In this document: piece after piece, positions 22,831 to 37,761 of the stretch | Layout: each line of letters opens with the position of its first letter | How positions within the stretch are numbered: the first letter of the stretch is position 1 | Source of the DNA: Panopea generosa | Lineage: Eukaryota > Mollusca > Bivalvia > Adapedonta > Hiatellidae | Assembly: GCA_029582155.1 (NCBI GenBank) | Contig: CM055899.1 | Location: 54,703,853 to 54,767,852 of the forward strand | Length of the DNA: 64,000 bases | Direction of reading: 5' to 3' | Translations under genes and position numbers: made by a program | The notes under the pieces: generated by a model | Databases searched by the model: none | Told to the model about the DNA's origin: nothing | The model's input: only the letters and a program-made list of their open reading frames with translations

Positions 22831-24273
22831 TTATAAAAAAAAAGGAGACATAGATTGTAACCTGAAAAGATATTACGTCATCATACATTTTCAGCAGGTG
22901 TTTAGCAATTGATATCATTCGTCCTGTTCGATTTAAACATATTTATTTCATATATTTCGAAATAACGTTGGGCCACTGGTGCTTCCAAATTAGATTCGGC
23001 CTTTCCTTTTTATCCTGTTAACGAATGACACGATAATATTACGCACGGAACTGAACTGAAATGTCCATTGATGATTATACTAAGCAGACTAGCAAACATT
23101 TTGTTCTCTGTTAGAAAGCATGCTGCAACACTAACTCAATTTTTATATTATTTGTTAAGTTGTGTATGGGTGATATATATATATATCACATGCATGGAAG
23201 GTGAATTTCATAACACTATAAAAACAATGTAGTAATATAACGACATTCAACTGTAATGTATATTCGCGTCTAATTTAGCAATATTTTGGGTTAGGGAATA
23301 GGATGGCGTCTGGATATTTTGACCCCCTCTTTGGATCCGGCAGTGTTTTATTGTCTGATCAAGGTATAAGTAATTATAATCGGGTATATTATGACTTTTA
23401 ATACATATTAAGCCACGTTTTATATATCAATTTAATATTTTCTGGTATTTTACTTTGTTTTTAAATGTTAATCGATCCTAATTTTACATTGAAATATGCC
23501 CACCAGAATCTTTTTTTTTCTTTTTTTTTTTTCAGAATCTATTCGGTCAAATTTTAAATATAAATTATTACAATAGACCACAAGAGAGACTGTTCAACGG
23601 ATTAATAGTTTTATTTTATGTTTCCTTCCACAAATTGCGATCATAAAATAAAAACCAGAAAACTTCAGTCAATATATTAATGTACCTTTAATCGCCAGAA
23701 TCAAAAGGTCATGACCCTAAATATAGTGCAATAATGATTCATACAGTAATTGCATTCCCTCTATGTCTAGTCCACCATCATCCGACAACACTTACTCGTA
23801 ATTACAAATCATTGTCTCCCTGTGCTGCGGATACGATGATAAAGTATTTTGCAACTTGAGCAAACGCTGAACATACGATAGTAAAACAATAACAAAAGAG
23901 ACTAGATCAACTGTTTCTGTTATATATATTTTTATTTGAAATAAGTGTTAAACCGTAGTGCACGTCATTTTCATTCGTATTCTATCCGACCGTCAGATGT
24001 TGATGGATTTATTTTTTGGCTTCCTTACAAAGAATCCACCATCGTTTTTACGTCAGAAAACGTTAAAAAAGTAGTCTCGCTAAAGGGGTTTTATCTTAAA
24101 ATAAATGTTTTAAAGAAATTGGCGTTGTCCAATGAAAATGCCTTAAATACATATGTGAAAGTGCAGTTGGAATTATACTTGAAATGACTGCATCTGTAGT
24201 TAATTTTATTTACTAATATGTTCCAATGATATATATTTGTTTATAAACTAACGATATTTTTGTTAATATACTG
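22831..24273. other. Non-coding; one 80-codon frame of unknown value
   Basis: Contains a TA tract near 23171 and T-rich tracts at 23510-23533. A plus frame at 23945-24187 (TTG start; includes RPSDVDGFIFWLPYKES) has no recognisable domain and no splice context I can support. Confidence 0.45.
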
Positions 24274-24499
24274 AACGGAACAGCTAACCCGCCACCTGAT
24301 ATTTTATGTATTTAACATTTTATGTATTTTCTCAAAAAGTACCAAAGCAATTTCCTTGAAATTTAGACTTGATTAAGAAAGAACATTTTGGTTATGTAAA
24401 ATCCAATACATCATTGTCTGTTAATGTAGTATAAAAACGCTTATCAACATTTTAATGAAGGGACTAGAAACACAACAGTGACGGGTTAGCTGTTCCGTT
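24274..24499. mobile_element. 226-bp MITE-like element with 22-bp TIRs
   Basis: AACGGAACAGCTAACCCG(C)CAC at 24274-24295 is inverted at 24478-24499 with one mismatch in 22. The interior is AT-rich and non-coding. No clear target duplication is visible at these boundaries, so the exact ends or superfamily cannot be given. Confidence 0.65.
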
Positions 24500-25499
24500 A
24501 AATGTTATAACGTTATAAAATATTTTATAGAATGACAAAAAAGCGCATGTGCTTCAAGTCTGGCGACGACAAACAACTGTAGTACAATTACTGCACTAAT
24601 CATTATTAACGTGCAAGAGACAGAGGTGCGTGGCAAGCAGCTGTATTTTAAACCAAGAGATAGACGAGCAAATTGACTGGGATATAAAGCTATACTTGGT
24701 GATATGGAAGTGTAAATTAAGCCACTATACACGACACCGTGTGAGGCACATTATGATAAAGATACAAAATATAACAGTAAACACTCTGTTTAACATGGCT
24801 GATAAAAAACTCGACATTTACAGAAGTAATTCTAAGTATAGCAAAACTAGCGATTAATATACATTCTGCTAGCTTTGTAATAGTCTTGTTAAAAGGTGAA
24901 AAACCGTTTAAACAGAGGTCCAGTTTACTGTAGTATGACTAATTAACACATGTTATTGGGTCAAGCAGGGAGGAATATCGATTCGGACCACGCCACCATG
25001 AAGTTCAAGTAATTTCAAATATATGTTGGTACGATTAACTTTAATTTTATCCAAATACGTTCTTTGATACGCCTTTTAATTTGTGATCCTCCCTACACAT
25101 ATAATGTATCCGAGGCCATGGTTTGTATATAATATATGAATGTATAAAAAGCATGGTTCCAAGGAGAGATCATGTGTTATAAATTGGCTACACGATTTGA
25201 CCAAAATAATACCATGTCCATATATTAGTTCAAATGTGTCCGTGTTAAAATTTTCGAATTGCGTGTAATGCATTTTGTTATCGTATTTATTCAGTTGCTC
25301 GACAAAATTATTATACATACTGGCTTGTTTTATTGCTAAAGCTACATGAGCATGTATTTTTATTTTAATCACGTTTTTAGTGACTATACGAGCGAACTCA
25401 TATTTTATATATAAAATTATGCAATACTTGTGTTATCTATATAGATTTGTGTATCGTTTTTTATTTGTTTGAATGTTTGTCCAGTTTTATATCGCTTGC
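24500..25499. other. Non-coding, nothing recognised
   Basis: Short frames on both strands (for example 24505-24732, 24630-24857, 25076-25372) overlap one another and have no recognisable content. Confidence 0.5.
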
Positions 25500-25765
25500 T
25501 TACACACATCAGGTAACCTAGCAACTCTTACTTGGAATCATAGAAGGTTAACCAGTACTCGAAAACACGTATATCCACGTTGCCAAGTAATAGATAAGTT
25601 CCCCAAATTATATCTTAGGTGAGAGACGAATGCCAAAGAGACACAATGTTGTGTACTAGTATATCTATCAGCAAGGAGACTGTGGTCGGGTGGGGATTCT
25701 TACTCACCTCACGACCTCTTTATTTATAGTCAGACGCGCTACCAACTGAGCTAACCGGACCCAGA
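25500..25765 (-). repeat. SINE-like family B copy (minus), left of the satellite
   Basis: Minus strand: TTAGCTCAGTTGGTAGCGCG at the head, then the family body GAGACTGTGGTCGGGTGGGG, GGTGAGAGACGAATGCC and GGTTAACCAGTACTCG on the plus strand. It lies 110 bp before the minisatellite. Confidence 0.7.
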
Positions 25766-26447
25766 TTATATGTATTGTAATTGAATATGTTGAACATGTT
25801 TATTTATATGTTGTATTGTGGTTTGCAAGACTATCTTCATGTCGACGTATCTGGTTTATCATGATTAAAAATGATTTGTTATATATGGCAAATATCTAGT
25901 TTTATTGGTTAAGGTTATACAAATATATTGCGTATATCTAGTTTTATTGGTTATTTGGTTATAAATATATATGGCATATATCTAGTTTTATTGGTGATGG
26001 TTATACATATATATGGCATATATCTAGTTTCATTGGTGATGGTTATACATATATATATGGCATATATCTAGTTTTATTGGTGATTGGTTATACATGTATA
26101 TGGCATATATCTAGTTTTATTGATGATTGGTTATACATATAAATGGCATATATCTAGTTTTATTGGTGATGGTTATACATATATATGGCATATATCTAGT
26201 TTTATTGGTGATGGTAATACATATATATGGCATATATCTAGTTTTATTGGCGATGGTTATACATATATATGGCATATATCTAGTTTTATTGGTGATAGTT
26301 ATACATATATATGGCATATATATAGTTTTGTTGGTGATGGTTATACATATATATGGCATATATCTAGTTTTATTGGTGATGGTTATTTATATATTTGGCA
26401 TATATTTAGTTTTACTGGTGATGGTTATACATATATATGACATACAT

Positions 26448-29400
26448 CTAGTTTTATTGGCGATTGGTTATACATATATTTGGCATATATCTAATTTTAT
26501 TGGCGATTGGTTATACATATATTAGGCATTTATCTTGTTTTATTTGTGATGGTTATACATATATTTGGCATATATCTAGTTTTATTGGTGATTGGTTATA
26601 CATATATATGACATATATCTAGTTTTATTGGTGATGGTTATACATATATTTGGCATATATCTAGTTTTATTGGTGATTGGTTATACATATATATGACATA
26701 TATCTAGTTTTATAGGCGATTGGTGATACATATATATGACATATATCTAATTTTATTGGTGATGGTTATACATCTATATGGCATATATCTTGTTTTATTG
26801 GTGATGGTTATACATATATCTGGCATATATCTAGTTTTATTGGTGATGGTTATACATATATTTGGCATAAATCTAGTTTATTGGTGATGGTTATACATAT
26901 ATATGATATATATATAGTTTTAATGGTTATTGGTTATACATATATATGGCTTACATCTAATTTTATTGGTGATGGTTATACATTGATATGGAATATATCT
27001 AATTTTATTGGTTATGGTTATACAAATATATGTCATATATCTAGTTTTATTGGTGATTGGTTATACATATATATGGCATATATCTAGTTTTATTGGTGAT
27101 TGGTTATACATATATATATAGCACATATCTAGTTTTATTGTCGATGGTTATACATATATATGGCATATATCTAGTTTTATTGGTGATGGTTATACATCTA
27201 TATGGCATATATCTAGTTTTATTGGTGATGGTTATACATATATATATATATATATATATATGGCATATATCTAGTTTTATTGGTGATGGTTATACATACA
27301 TTTGGCATATATCTAGTTTTATTGGTGATGGTTATACAAATATATGGCATATATCTAATTATATTGGTGATGGTTATACATATATATGACATATATTTAA
27401 TTTTATTGGTGATTGGATACACATATATAGACATATATCTAGTATATTGGTGATGGTTATACATATATATGGCATATATCTAGTTTTATTGGTGATTGGT
27501 TATACATATATATGACATATATCTAGTTTTATTGGTGATGGTTATACATATAAATGGCATATATCTAGTTTTATTGGTGATTGATTATACATATATATGG
27601 TATATATCTAGTTTTATTGGTAATCGACTATCCATATATATGGCATATATCTAGTTTTATTGGTGATTGGTTATACATATATAGGCATATATCTAGTTTT
27701 ATTGGTGATAGTTATACATATAAATGACATATATCTAGTTGAATTGGTGATGGTTTTACATATAAATGGCATATATCAAGTTTTATTGGAGATGGTTATA
27801 CATATATATGGCATATATCTTGTTTTATTGGTGATTGATTATACGTATATATGGTATATATCTAGTTTTATTGGAGATGGTTATATATATATATATATAT
27901 TGCATATATCTAGTTTTATTGGCGATGGTTATACAAGTATATGACAAATATCTAATTTTATTGGTGATTGGTTATACATATATATGGTGTATATCTACTT
28001 TTATTGGTGATGGTTATACATATATATGACATATATCTAATTTTATTGGTGATTGGTTATACATATATATGGTGTATATCTAGTTTTATTGGTGATGGTT
28101 ATACATATATATGACATATATCTAATTTTATTGGTGATTGGTTATACATATATAGGCATATATTTAGTTTTATTGGTGAAGGTTATACATATATATGGCA
28201 TATATCTAATTTTATTGCTGATTGGTTATACATATATATTATGTATATCTAGTTTTATTAGTGATGGCTATACATATTTATGACATATATCTAATTTTAT
28301 TGGTGATTTGTTATACATATATAGGCATATATTTAGTTTTATTGGTGATGGTTATACATATATATGGTGTATATCTAGTTTTATTAGTGATGGCTATACA
28401 TATATATGACATATATCTAATTTTATTGGTGATTTGTTATACATATATAGGCATATATTTAGTTTTATTGGTGATGGTTATACATATATATGGCATATAT
28501 CTAGATTTATTGGTGATTGGTTATACATATATATGACATAAATCTAGTTTTATTGGTGATGGTTATACATATAAATGGCATATATCTAGTTTTATTGGTG
28601 ATTGGTTATACATATATATTGTATATATTTAGTTTAATTGGTGATGGTTACACATTTATATGGCATATATCTTGTTTTATTGTTGGTGTTTATACATATA
28701 TAGGCATATATCTAGTTTTATTGGTGATTGGTTATCAATATATATGTCATATATCTAGTTTTATTGGCGATTGGTTATACATATATTTGGCATATATCTA
28801 ATTTTATTGGCGATTGGTTATACATATATTAGGCATTTATCTTGTTTTATTTGTGATGGTTATACATATATTTGGCATATATCTAGTTTTATTGGTGATT
28901 GGTTATACATATATATGACATATATCTAGTTTTATTGGTGATGGTTATACATATATTTGGCATATATCTAGTTTTATTGGTGATTGGTTATACATATATA
29001 TGACATATATCTAGTTTTATAGGCGATTGGTGATACATATATATGACATATATCTAATTTTATTGGTGATGGTTATACATCTATATGGCATATATCTTGT
29101 TTTATTGGTGATGGTTATACATATATCTGGCATATATCTAGTTTTATTGGTGATGGTTATACATATATTTGGCATAAATCTAATTTATTGGTGATGGTTA
29201 TACATATATATGATATATATATAGTTTTAATGGTTATTGGTTATACATATATATGGCTTACATCTAATTTTATTGGTGATGGTTATACATTGATATGGAA
29301 TATATCTAATTTTATTGGTTATGGTTATACAAATATATGTCATATATCTAGTTTTATTGGTGATTGGTTATACATATATATGGCATATATCTAGTTTTAT

Positions 29401-29540
29401 TGGTGATTGGTTATACATATATATATAGCACATATCTAGTTTTATTGTCGATGGTCATACATATATATGGCATATATCTAGTTTTATTGGTGATGGTTAT
29501 ACATCTATATGGCATATATCTAGTTTTATTGGTGATGGTT

Positions 29541-29579
<39 letters not shown>

Positions 29580-31853
29580 ATATCTAGTTTTATTGGTGAT
29601 GGTTATACATACATTTGGCATATATCTAGTTTTATTGGTGATGGTTATACAAATATATGGCATATATCTAATTATATTGGTGATGGTTATACATATATAT
29701 GACATATATCTAATTTTATTGGTGATTGGATACACATATATAGACATATATCTAGTATATTGGTGATGGTTATACATATATATGGCATATATCTAGTTTT
29801 ATTGGTGATTGGTTATACATATATATGACATATATCTAGTTTTATTGGTGATGGTTATACATATAAATGGCATATATCTAGTTTTATTGGTGATTGATTA
29901 TACATATATATGGTATATATCTAGTTTTATTGGTAATCGACTATCCATATATATGGCATATATCTAGTTTTATTGGTGATTGGTTATACATATATAGGCA
30001 TATATCTAGTTTTATTGGTGATAGTTATACATATAAATGACATATATCTAGTTGAATTGGTGATGGTTTTACATATAAATGGCATATATCAAGTTTTATT
30101 GGAGATGGTTATACATATATATGGCATATATCTTGTTTTATTGGTGATTGATTATACGTATATATGGTATATATCTAGTTTTATTGGTGATGGTTATACA
30201 TATATATATATATTGCATATATCTAGTTTTATTGGCGATGGTTATACAAGTATATGACAAATATCTAATTTTATTGGTGATTGGTTATACATATATATGG
30301 TGTATATCTACTTTTATTGGTGATGGTTATACATATATATGACATATATCTAATTTTATTGGTGATTGGTTATACATATATATGGTGTATATCTAGTTTT
30401 ATTGGTGATGGTTATACATATATATGACATATATCTAATTTTATTGGTGATTGGTTATACATATATAGGCATATATTTAGTTTTATTGGTGAAGGTTATA
30501 CATATATATGGCATATATCTAATTTTATTGCTGATTGGTTATACATATATATTGTGTATATCTAGTTTTATTAGTGATGGCTATACATATTTATGACATA
30601 TATCTAATTTTATTGGTGATTTGTTATACATATATAGGCATATATTTAGTTTTATTGGTGATGGTTATACATATATATGGTGTATATCTAGTTTTATTAG
30701 TGATGGCTATACATATATATGACATATATCTAATTTTATTGGTGATTTGTTATACATATATAGGCATATATTTAGTTTTATTGGTGATGGTTATACATAT
30801 ATATGGCATATATCTAGATTTATTGGTGATTGGTTATACATATATATGACATAAATCTAGTTTTATTGGTGATGGTTATACATATAAATGGCATATATCT
30901 AGTTTTATTGGTGATTGGTTATACATATATATTGTATATATTTAGTTTAATTGGTGATGGTTACACATTTATATGGCATATATCTTGTTTTATTGTTGGT
31001 GTTTATACATATATAGGCATATATCTAGTTTTATTGGTGATTGGTTATCAATATATATGTCATATATCTAGTTTTATTGGCGATTGGTTATACATATATT
31101 TGGCATATATCTAATTTTATTGGCGATTGGTTATACATATATTAGGCATTTATCTTGTTTTATTTGTGATGGTTATACATATATTTGGCATATATCTAGT
31201 TTTATTGGTGATTGGTTATACATATATATGACATATATCTAGTTTTATTGGTGATGGTTATACATATATTTGGCATATATCTAGTTTTATTGGTGATTGG
31301 TTATACATATATATGACATATATCTAGTTTTATAGGCGATTGGTGATACATATATATGACATATATCTAATTTTATTGGTGATGGTTATACATCTATATG
31401 GCATATATCTTGTTTTATTGGTGATGGTTATACATATATCTGGCATATATCTAGTTTTATTGGTGATGGTTATACATATATTTGGCATAAATCTAGTTTA
31501 TTGGTGATGGTTATACATATATATGATATATATATAGTTTTAATGGTTATTGGTTATACATATATATGGCTTACATCTAATTTTATTGGTGATGGTTATA
31601 CATTGATATGGAATATATCTAATTTTATTGGTTATGGTTATACAAATATATGTCATATATCTAGTTTTATTGGTGATTGGTTATACATATATATGGCATA
31701 TATCTAGTTTTATTGGTGATTGGTTATACATATATATATAGCACATATCTAGTTTTATTGTCGATGGTCATACATATATATGGCATATATCTAGTTTTAT
31801 TGGTGATGGTTATACATCTATATGGCATATATCTAGTTTTATTGGTGATGGTT

Positions 31854-31890
<37 letters not shown>

Positions 31891-33352
31891 ATATCTAGTT
31901 TTATTGGTGATGGTTATACATACATTTGGCATATATCTAGTTTTATTGGTGATGGTTATACAAATATATGGCATATATCTAATTATATTGGTGATGGTTA
32001 TACATATATATGACATATATCTAATTTTATTGGTGATTGGATACACATATATAGACATATATCTAGTATATTGGTGATGGTTATACATATATATGGCATA
32101 TATCTAGTTTTATTGGTGATTGGTTATACATATATATGACATATATCTAGTTTTATTGGTGATGGTTATACATATAAATGGCATATATCTAGTTTTATTG
32201 GTGATTGATTATACATATATATGGTATATATCTAGTTTTATTGGTAATCGACTATCCATATATATGGCATATATCTAGTTTTATTGGTGATTGGTTATAC
32301 ATATATAGGCATATATCTAGTTTTATTGGTGATAGTTATACATATAAATGACATATATCTAGTTGAATTGGTGATGGTTTTACATATAAATGGCATATAT
32401 CAAGTTTTATTGGAGATGGTTATACATATATATGGCATATATCTTGTTTTATTGGTGATTGATTATACGTATATATGGTATATATCTAGTTTTATTGGTG
32501 ATGGTTATACATATATATATATATTGCATATATCTAGTTTTATTGGCGATGGTTATACAAGTATATGACAAATATCTAATTTTATTGGTGATTGGTTATA
32601 CATATATATGGTGTATATCTACTTTTATTGGTGATGGTTATACATATATATGACATATATCTAATTTTATTGGTGATTGGTTATACATATATATGGTGTA
32701 TATCTAGTTTTATTGGTGATGGTTATACATATATATGACATATATCTAATTTTATTGGTGATTGGTTATACATATATAGGCATATATTTAGTTTTATTGG
32801 TGAAGGTTATACATATATATGGCATATATCTAATTTTATTGCTGATTGGTTATACATATATATTGTGTATATCTAGTTTTATTAGTGATGGCTATACATA
32901 TTTATGACATATATCTAATTTTATTGGTGATTTGTTATACATATATAGGCATATATTTAGTTTTATTGGTGATGGTTATACATATATATGGTGTATATCT
33001 AGTTTTATTAGTGATGGCTATACATATATATGACATATATCTAATTTTATTGGTGATTTGTTATACATATATAGGCATATATTTAGTTTTATTGGTGATG
33101 GTTATACATATATATGGCATATATCTAGATTTATTGGTGATTGGTTATACATATATATGACATAAATCTAGTTTTATTGGTGATGGTTATACATATAAAT
33201 GGCATATATCTAGTTTTATTGGTGATTGGTTATACATATATATTGTATATATTTAGTTTAATTGGTGATGGTTACACATTTATATGGCATATATCTTGTT
33301 TTATTGTTGGTGTTTATACATATATAGGCATATATCTAGTTTTATTGGTGAT
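26448..33352. repeat. Higher-order repeat 1: three copies of about 2.31 kb
   Basis: A diagnostic variant (ATTAGGCATTTATCTTG) is at 26521, 28828 and 31141, giving spacings of 2307 and 2313 bp; other landmarks give the same spacing. Copies span about 26448-28756, 28757-31069 and 31070-33352. They are nearly identical; much of the length difference is a TA tract (about 27238, 29546, 31857). Confidence 0.92.
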
Positions 33353-36300
33353 TGGTTATACATATATAGGCATATATTTAGTTTTATTGGTGATGGTTAT
33401 ACATATATATGGTGTATATCTAGTTTTATTAGTGATGGCTATACATATATATGACATATATCTAATTTTATTGGTGATTTGTTATAGATATATATGGCAT
33501 ATATCTAGTTTTATTGGTGATTGGTTAAACATATATATGGCATTTATCTAGTTTTATTGGTGATGATTATACATATGTATGGCATATATCTAGTTTTATT
33601 GGTGATGGTTTTACATATATATAACATATATCTAATTTTATTGGTGATTGGTTATACATATAAATGGCATATATCTAATTTTATTGGTATTTGGTTATAC
33701 ATATATTTAGCATGTATCTAATTTTATTGGTGATTGGTTTTACATGTATAGGACATATATCTAGTTTTATTGGTGAGGGTTATACATATAAATGTAATAT
33801 ATATAGTTTTATTGGTGATTGGTTATACATATATAGGACATATATCTAGTTTTATTGGTGATGGTTATACATATAAATGGCATATGTCTAGTTTTATTGG
33901 TGATTGGTTATACATATATATTGCATATATCTAGTTTTATTGGTGATGGTTATACATGTATATGGAATATATCTAGTTTTATTGGTGATTGGTTATACAT
34001 ATAAATGGTATATATCTAGTTTTATTGGTAATTGGTTATACATATAAATGGTATATATCTAGTTTTATTGTTGATTGTTATACATATAAATGGTATATAT
34101 CTAGTTTTATTGGTAATTGGTAATACATATAAATGGTATATATTTAGTTTTTATTGGTGATTTGTTATACATATATATGTCATATATCTAATTTTATTGG
34201 TGATGATTATACATATATATGGCATATATCTAGTTTTATTGGTGATGGTTATACATATATATAGCATATATCTAGTTTTATGGGTGATGGTTATACATAT
34301 ATATATATGACATATATCTGTTTTTTTTGTGATAGGTTATACATATATATGGCATATATCTAGTTGTACTGGTGATTGGTTATACATATACATGATATAT
34401 ATCTAATTTTATTTGTGATTGGTTATACATATATATGGCATATATCTAATTTTATTGGTGATTGTTTATACATGTATTTATCATATATTTAATTTTATTG
34501 GTGATTGGTTAAACATATATATGGCAAATATATCTAGTTTTATTTGTGATGGTTATACATATATATGGCATATATATAATTTTATTGGTGATTGGTTAAA
34601 CATATATATGGCATCAATCTAGTTTTATTGGTGATTAGATATACATATATATGGCATATATCTAGCTTTATTGGTGATTGGTTATACATATATCAGACAT
34701 ATATCTAGTTTCATTGGTGATGATTATACATATATATGGCATATATCTAGTTTTATCGGTGATGGTTATACATGTATATGGCGAATATCTAGTTTCATTG
34801 GTTATTGGTTATACATATATATGACATAAATTTAGTTTTATTGGTGATTGGTTATACATATATATGGCATATATCAAGTTTTATTGGTGATTGGTTATAC
34901 ATATACATGGCATATATCTAGTTTTATTTGTGATGGTTATACATATATATGGCATATATCTAATTATATTTGTGATTAGTTATACATATATATGGCATAT
35001 ATCTAGTTTTATTGGTGATTGGTTATACATATATATGGCATATATCAAGTTTTATTGGTGATTGGTTATACATATACATGGCATATATCTAGTTTTATTT
35101 GTGATGGTTATACATATATATGGCATATATCTAATTATATTTGTGATTAGTTATACATATATATGACAAATATCTAATTTTATTGGTGATTGGTTATACA
35201 TATATATGGTGTATATCTACTTTTATTGGTGATGGTTATACATATATATGACATATATCTAATTTTATTGGTGATTGGTTATACATATATATGGTGTATA
35301 TCTAGTTTTATTGGTGATGGTTATACATATATATGACATATATCTAATTTTATTGGTGATTGGTTATACATATATAGGCATATATTTAGTTTTATTGGTG
35401 AAGGTTATACATATATATGGCATATATCTAATTTTATTGCTGATTGGTTATACATATATATTGTGTATATCTAGTTTTATTAGTGATGGCTATACATATT
35501 TATGACATATATCTAATTTTATTGGTGATTTGTTATACATATATAGGCATATATTTAGTTTTATTGGTGATGGTTATACATATATATGGTGTATATCTAG
35601 TTTTATTAGTGATGGCTATACATATATATGACATATATCTAATTTTATTGGTGATTTGTTATACATATATAGGCATATATTTAGTTTTATTGGTGATGGT
35701 TATACATATATATGGCATATATCTAGATTTATTGGTGATTGGTTATACATATATATGACATAAATCTAGTTTTATTGGTGATGGTTATACATATAAATGG
35801 CATATATCTAGTTTTATTGGTGATTGGTTATACATATATATTGTATATATTTAGTTTAATTGGTGATGGTTACACATTTATATGGCATATATCTTGTTTT
35901 ATTGTTGGTGTTTATACATATATAGGCATATATCTAGTTTTATTGGTGATTGGTTATACATATATAGGCATATATTTAGTTTTATTGGTGATGGTTATAC
36001 ATATATATGGTGTATATCTAGTTTTATTAGTGATGGCTATACATATATATGACATATATCTAATTTTATTGGTGATTTGTTATAGATATATATGGCATAT
36101 ATCTAGTTTTATTGGTGATTGGTTAAACATATATATGGCATTTATCTAGTTTTATTGGTGATGATTATACATATGTATGGCATATATCTAGTTTTATTGG
36201 TGATGGTTTTACATATATATAACATATATCTAATTTTATTGGTGATTGGTTATACATATAAATGGCATATATCTAATTTTATTGGTATTTGGTTATACAT

Positions 36301-37761
36301 ATATTTAGCATGTATCTAATTTTATTGGTGATTGGTTTTACATGTATAGGACATATATCTAGTTTTATTGGTGAGGGTTATACATATAAATGTAATATAT
36401 ATAGTTTTATTGGTGATTGGTTATACATATATAGGACATATATCTAGTTTTATTGGTGATGGTTATACATATAAATGGCATATGTCTAGTTTTATTGGTG
36501 ATTGGTTATACATATATATTGCATATATCTAGTTTTATTGGTGATGGTTATACATGTATATGGAATATATCTAGTTTTATTGGTGATTGGTTATACATAT
36601 AAATGGTATATATCTAGTTTTATTGGTAATTGGTTATACATATAAATGGTATATATCTAGTTTTATTGTTGATTGTTATACATATAAATGGTATATATCT
36701 AGTTTTATTGGTAATTGGTAATACATATAAATGGTATATATTTAGTTTTTATTGGTGATTTGTTATACATATATATGTCATATATCTAATTTTATTGGTG
36801 ATGATTATACATATATATGGCATATATCTAGTTTTATTGGTGATGGTTATACATATATATAGCATATATCTAGTTTTATGGGTGATGGTTATACATATAT
36901 ATATATGACATATATCTGTTTTTTTTGTGATAGGTTATACATATATATGGCATATATCTAGTTGTACTGGTGATTGGTTATACATATACATGATATATAT
37001 CTAATTTTATTTGTGATTGGTTATACATATATATGGCATATATCTAATTTTATTGGTGATTGTTTATACATGTATTTATCATATATTTAATTTTATTGGT
37101 GATTGGTTAAACATATATATGGCAAATATATCTAGTTTTATTTGTGATGGTTATACATATATATGGCATATATATAATTTTATTGGTGATTGGTTAAACA
37201 TATATATGGCATCAATCTAGTTTTATTGGTGATTAGATATACATATATATGGCATATATCTAGCTTTATTGGTGATTGGTTATACATATATCAGACATAT
37301 ATCTAGTTTCATTGGTGATGATTATACATATATATGGCATATATCTAGTTTTATCGGTGATGGTTATACATGTATATGGCGAATATCTAGTTTCATTGGT
37401 TATTGGTTATACATATATATGACATAAATTTAGTTTTATTGGTGATTGGTTATACATATATATGGCATATATCAAGTTTTATTGGTGATTGGTTATACAT
37501 ATACATGGCATATATCTAGTTTTATTTGTGATGGTTATACATATATATGGCATATATCTAATTATATTTGTGATTAGTTATACATATATATGGCATATAT
37601 CTAGTTTTATTGGTGATTGGTTATACATATATATGGCATATATCAAGTTTTATTGGTGATTGGTTATACATATACATGGCATATATCTAGTTTTATTTGT
37701 GATGGTTATACATATATATGGCATATATCTAATTATATTTGTGATTAGTTATACATATATA
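32565..37761. repeat. Higher-order repeat 2: two copies of 2598 bp
   Basis: The variant ATGACAAATATCTAAT occurs at 32565 and 35163, and all landmarks downstream keep a spacing of 2598 bp to about 37761. The first roughly 790 bp of copy 1 is the tail of higher-order repeat 1, so the two structures overlap. A smaller 150-bp duplication lies within it (34860-35010 and 35011-35160; again in copy 2). Confidence 0.92.
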
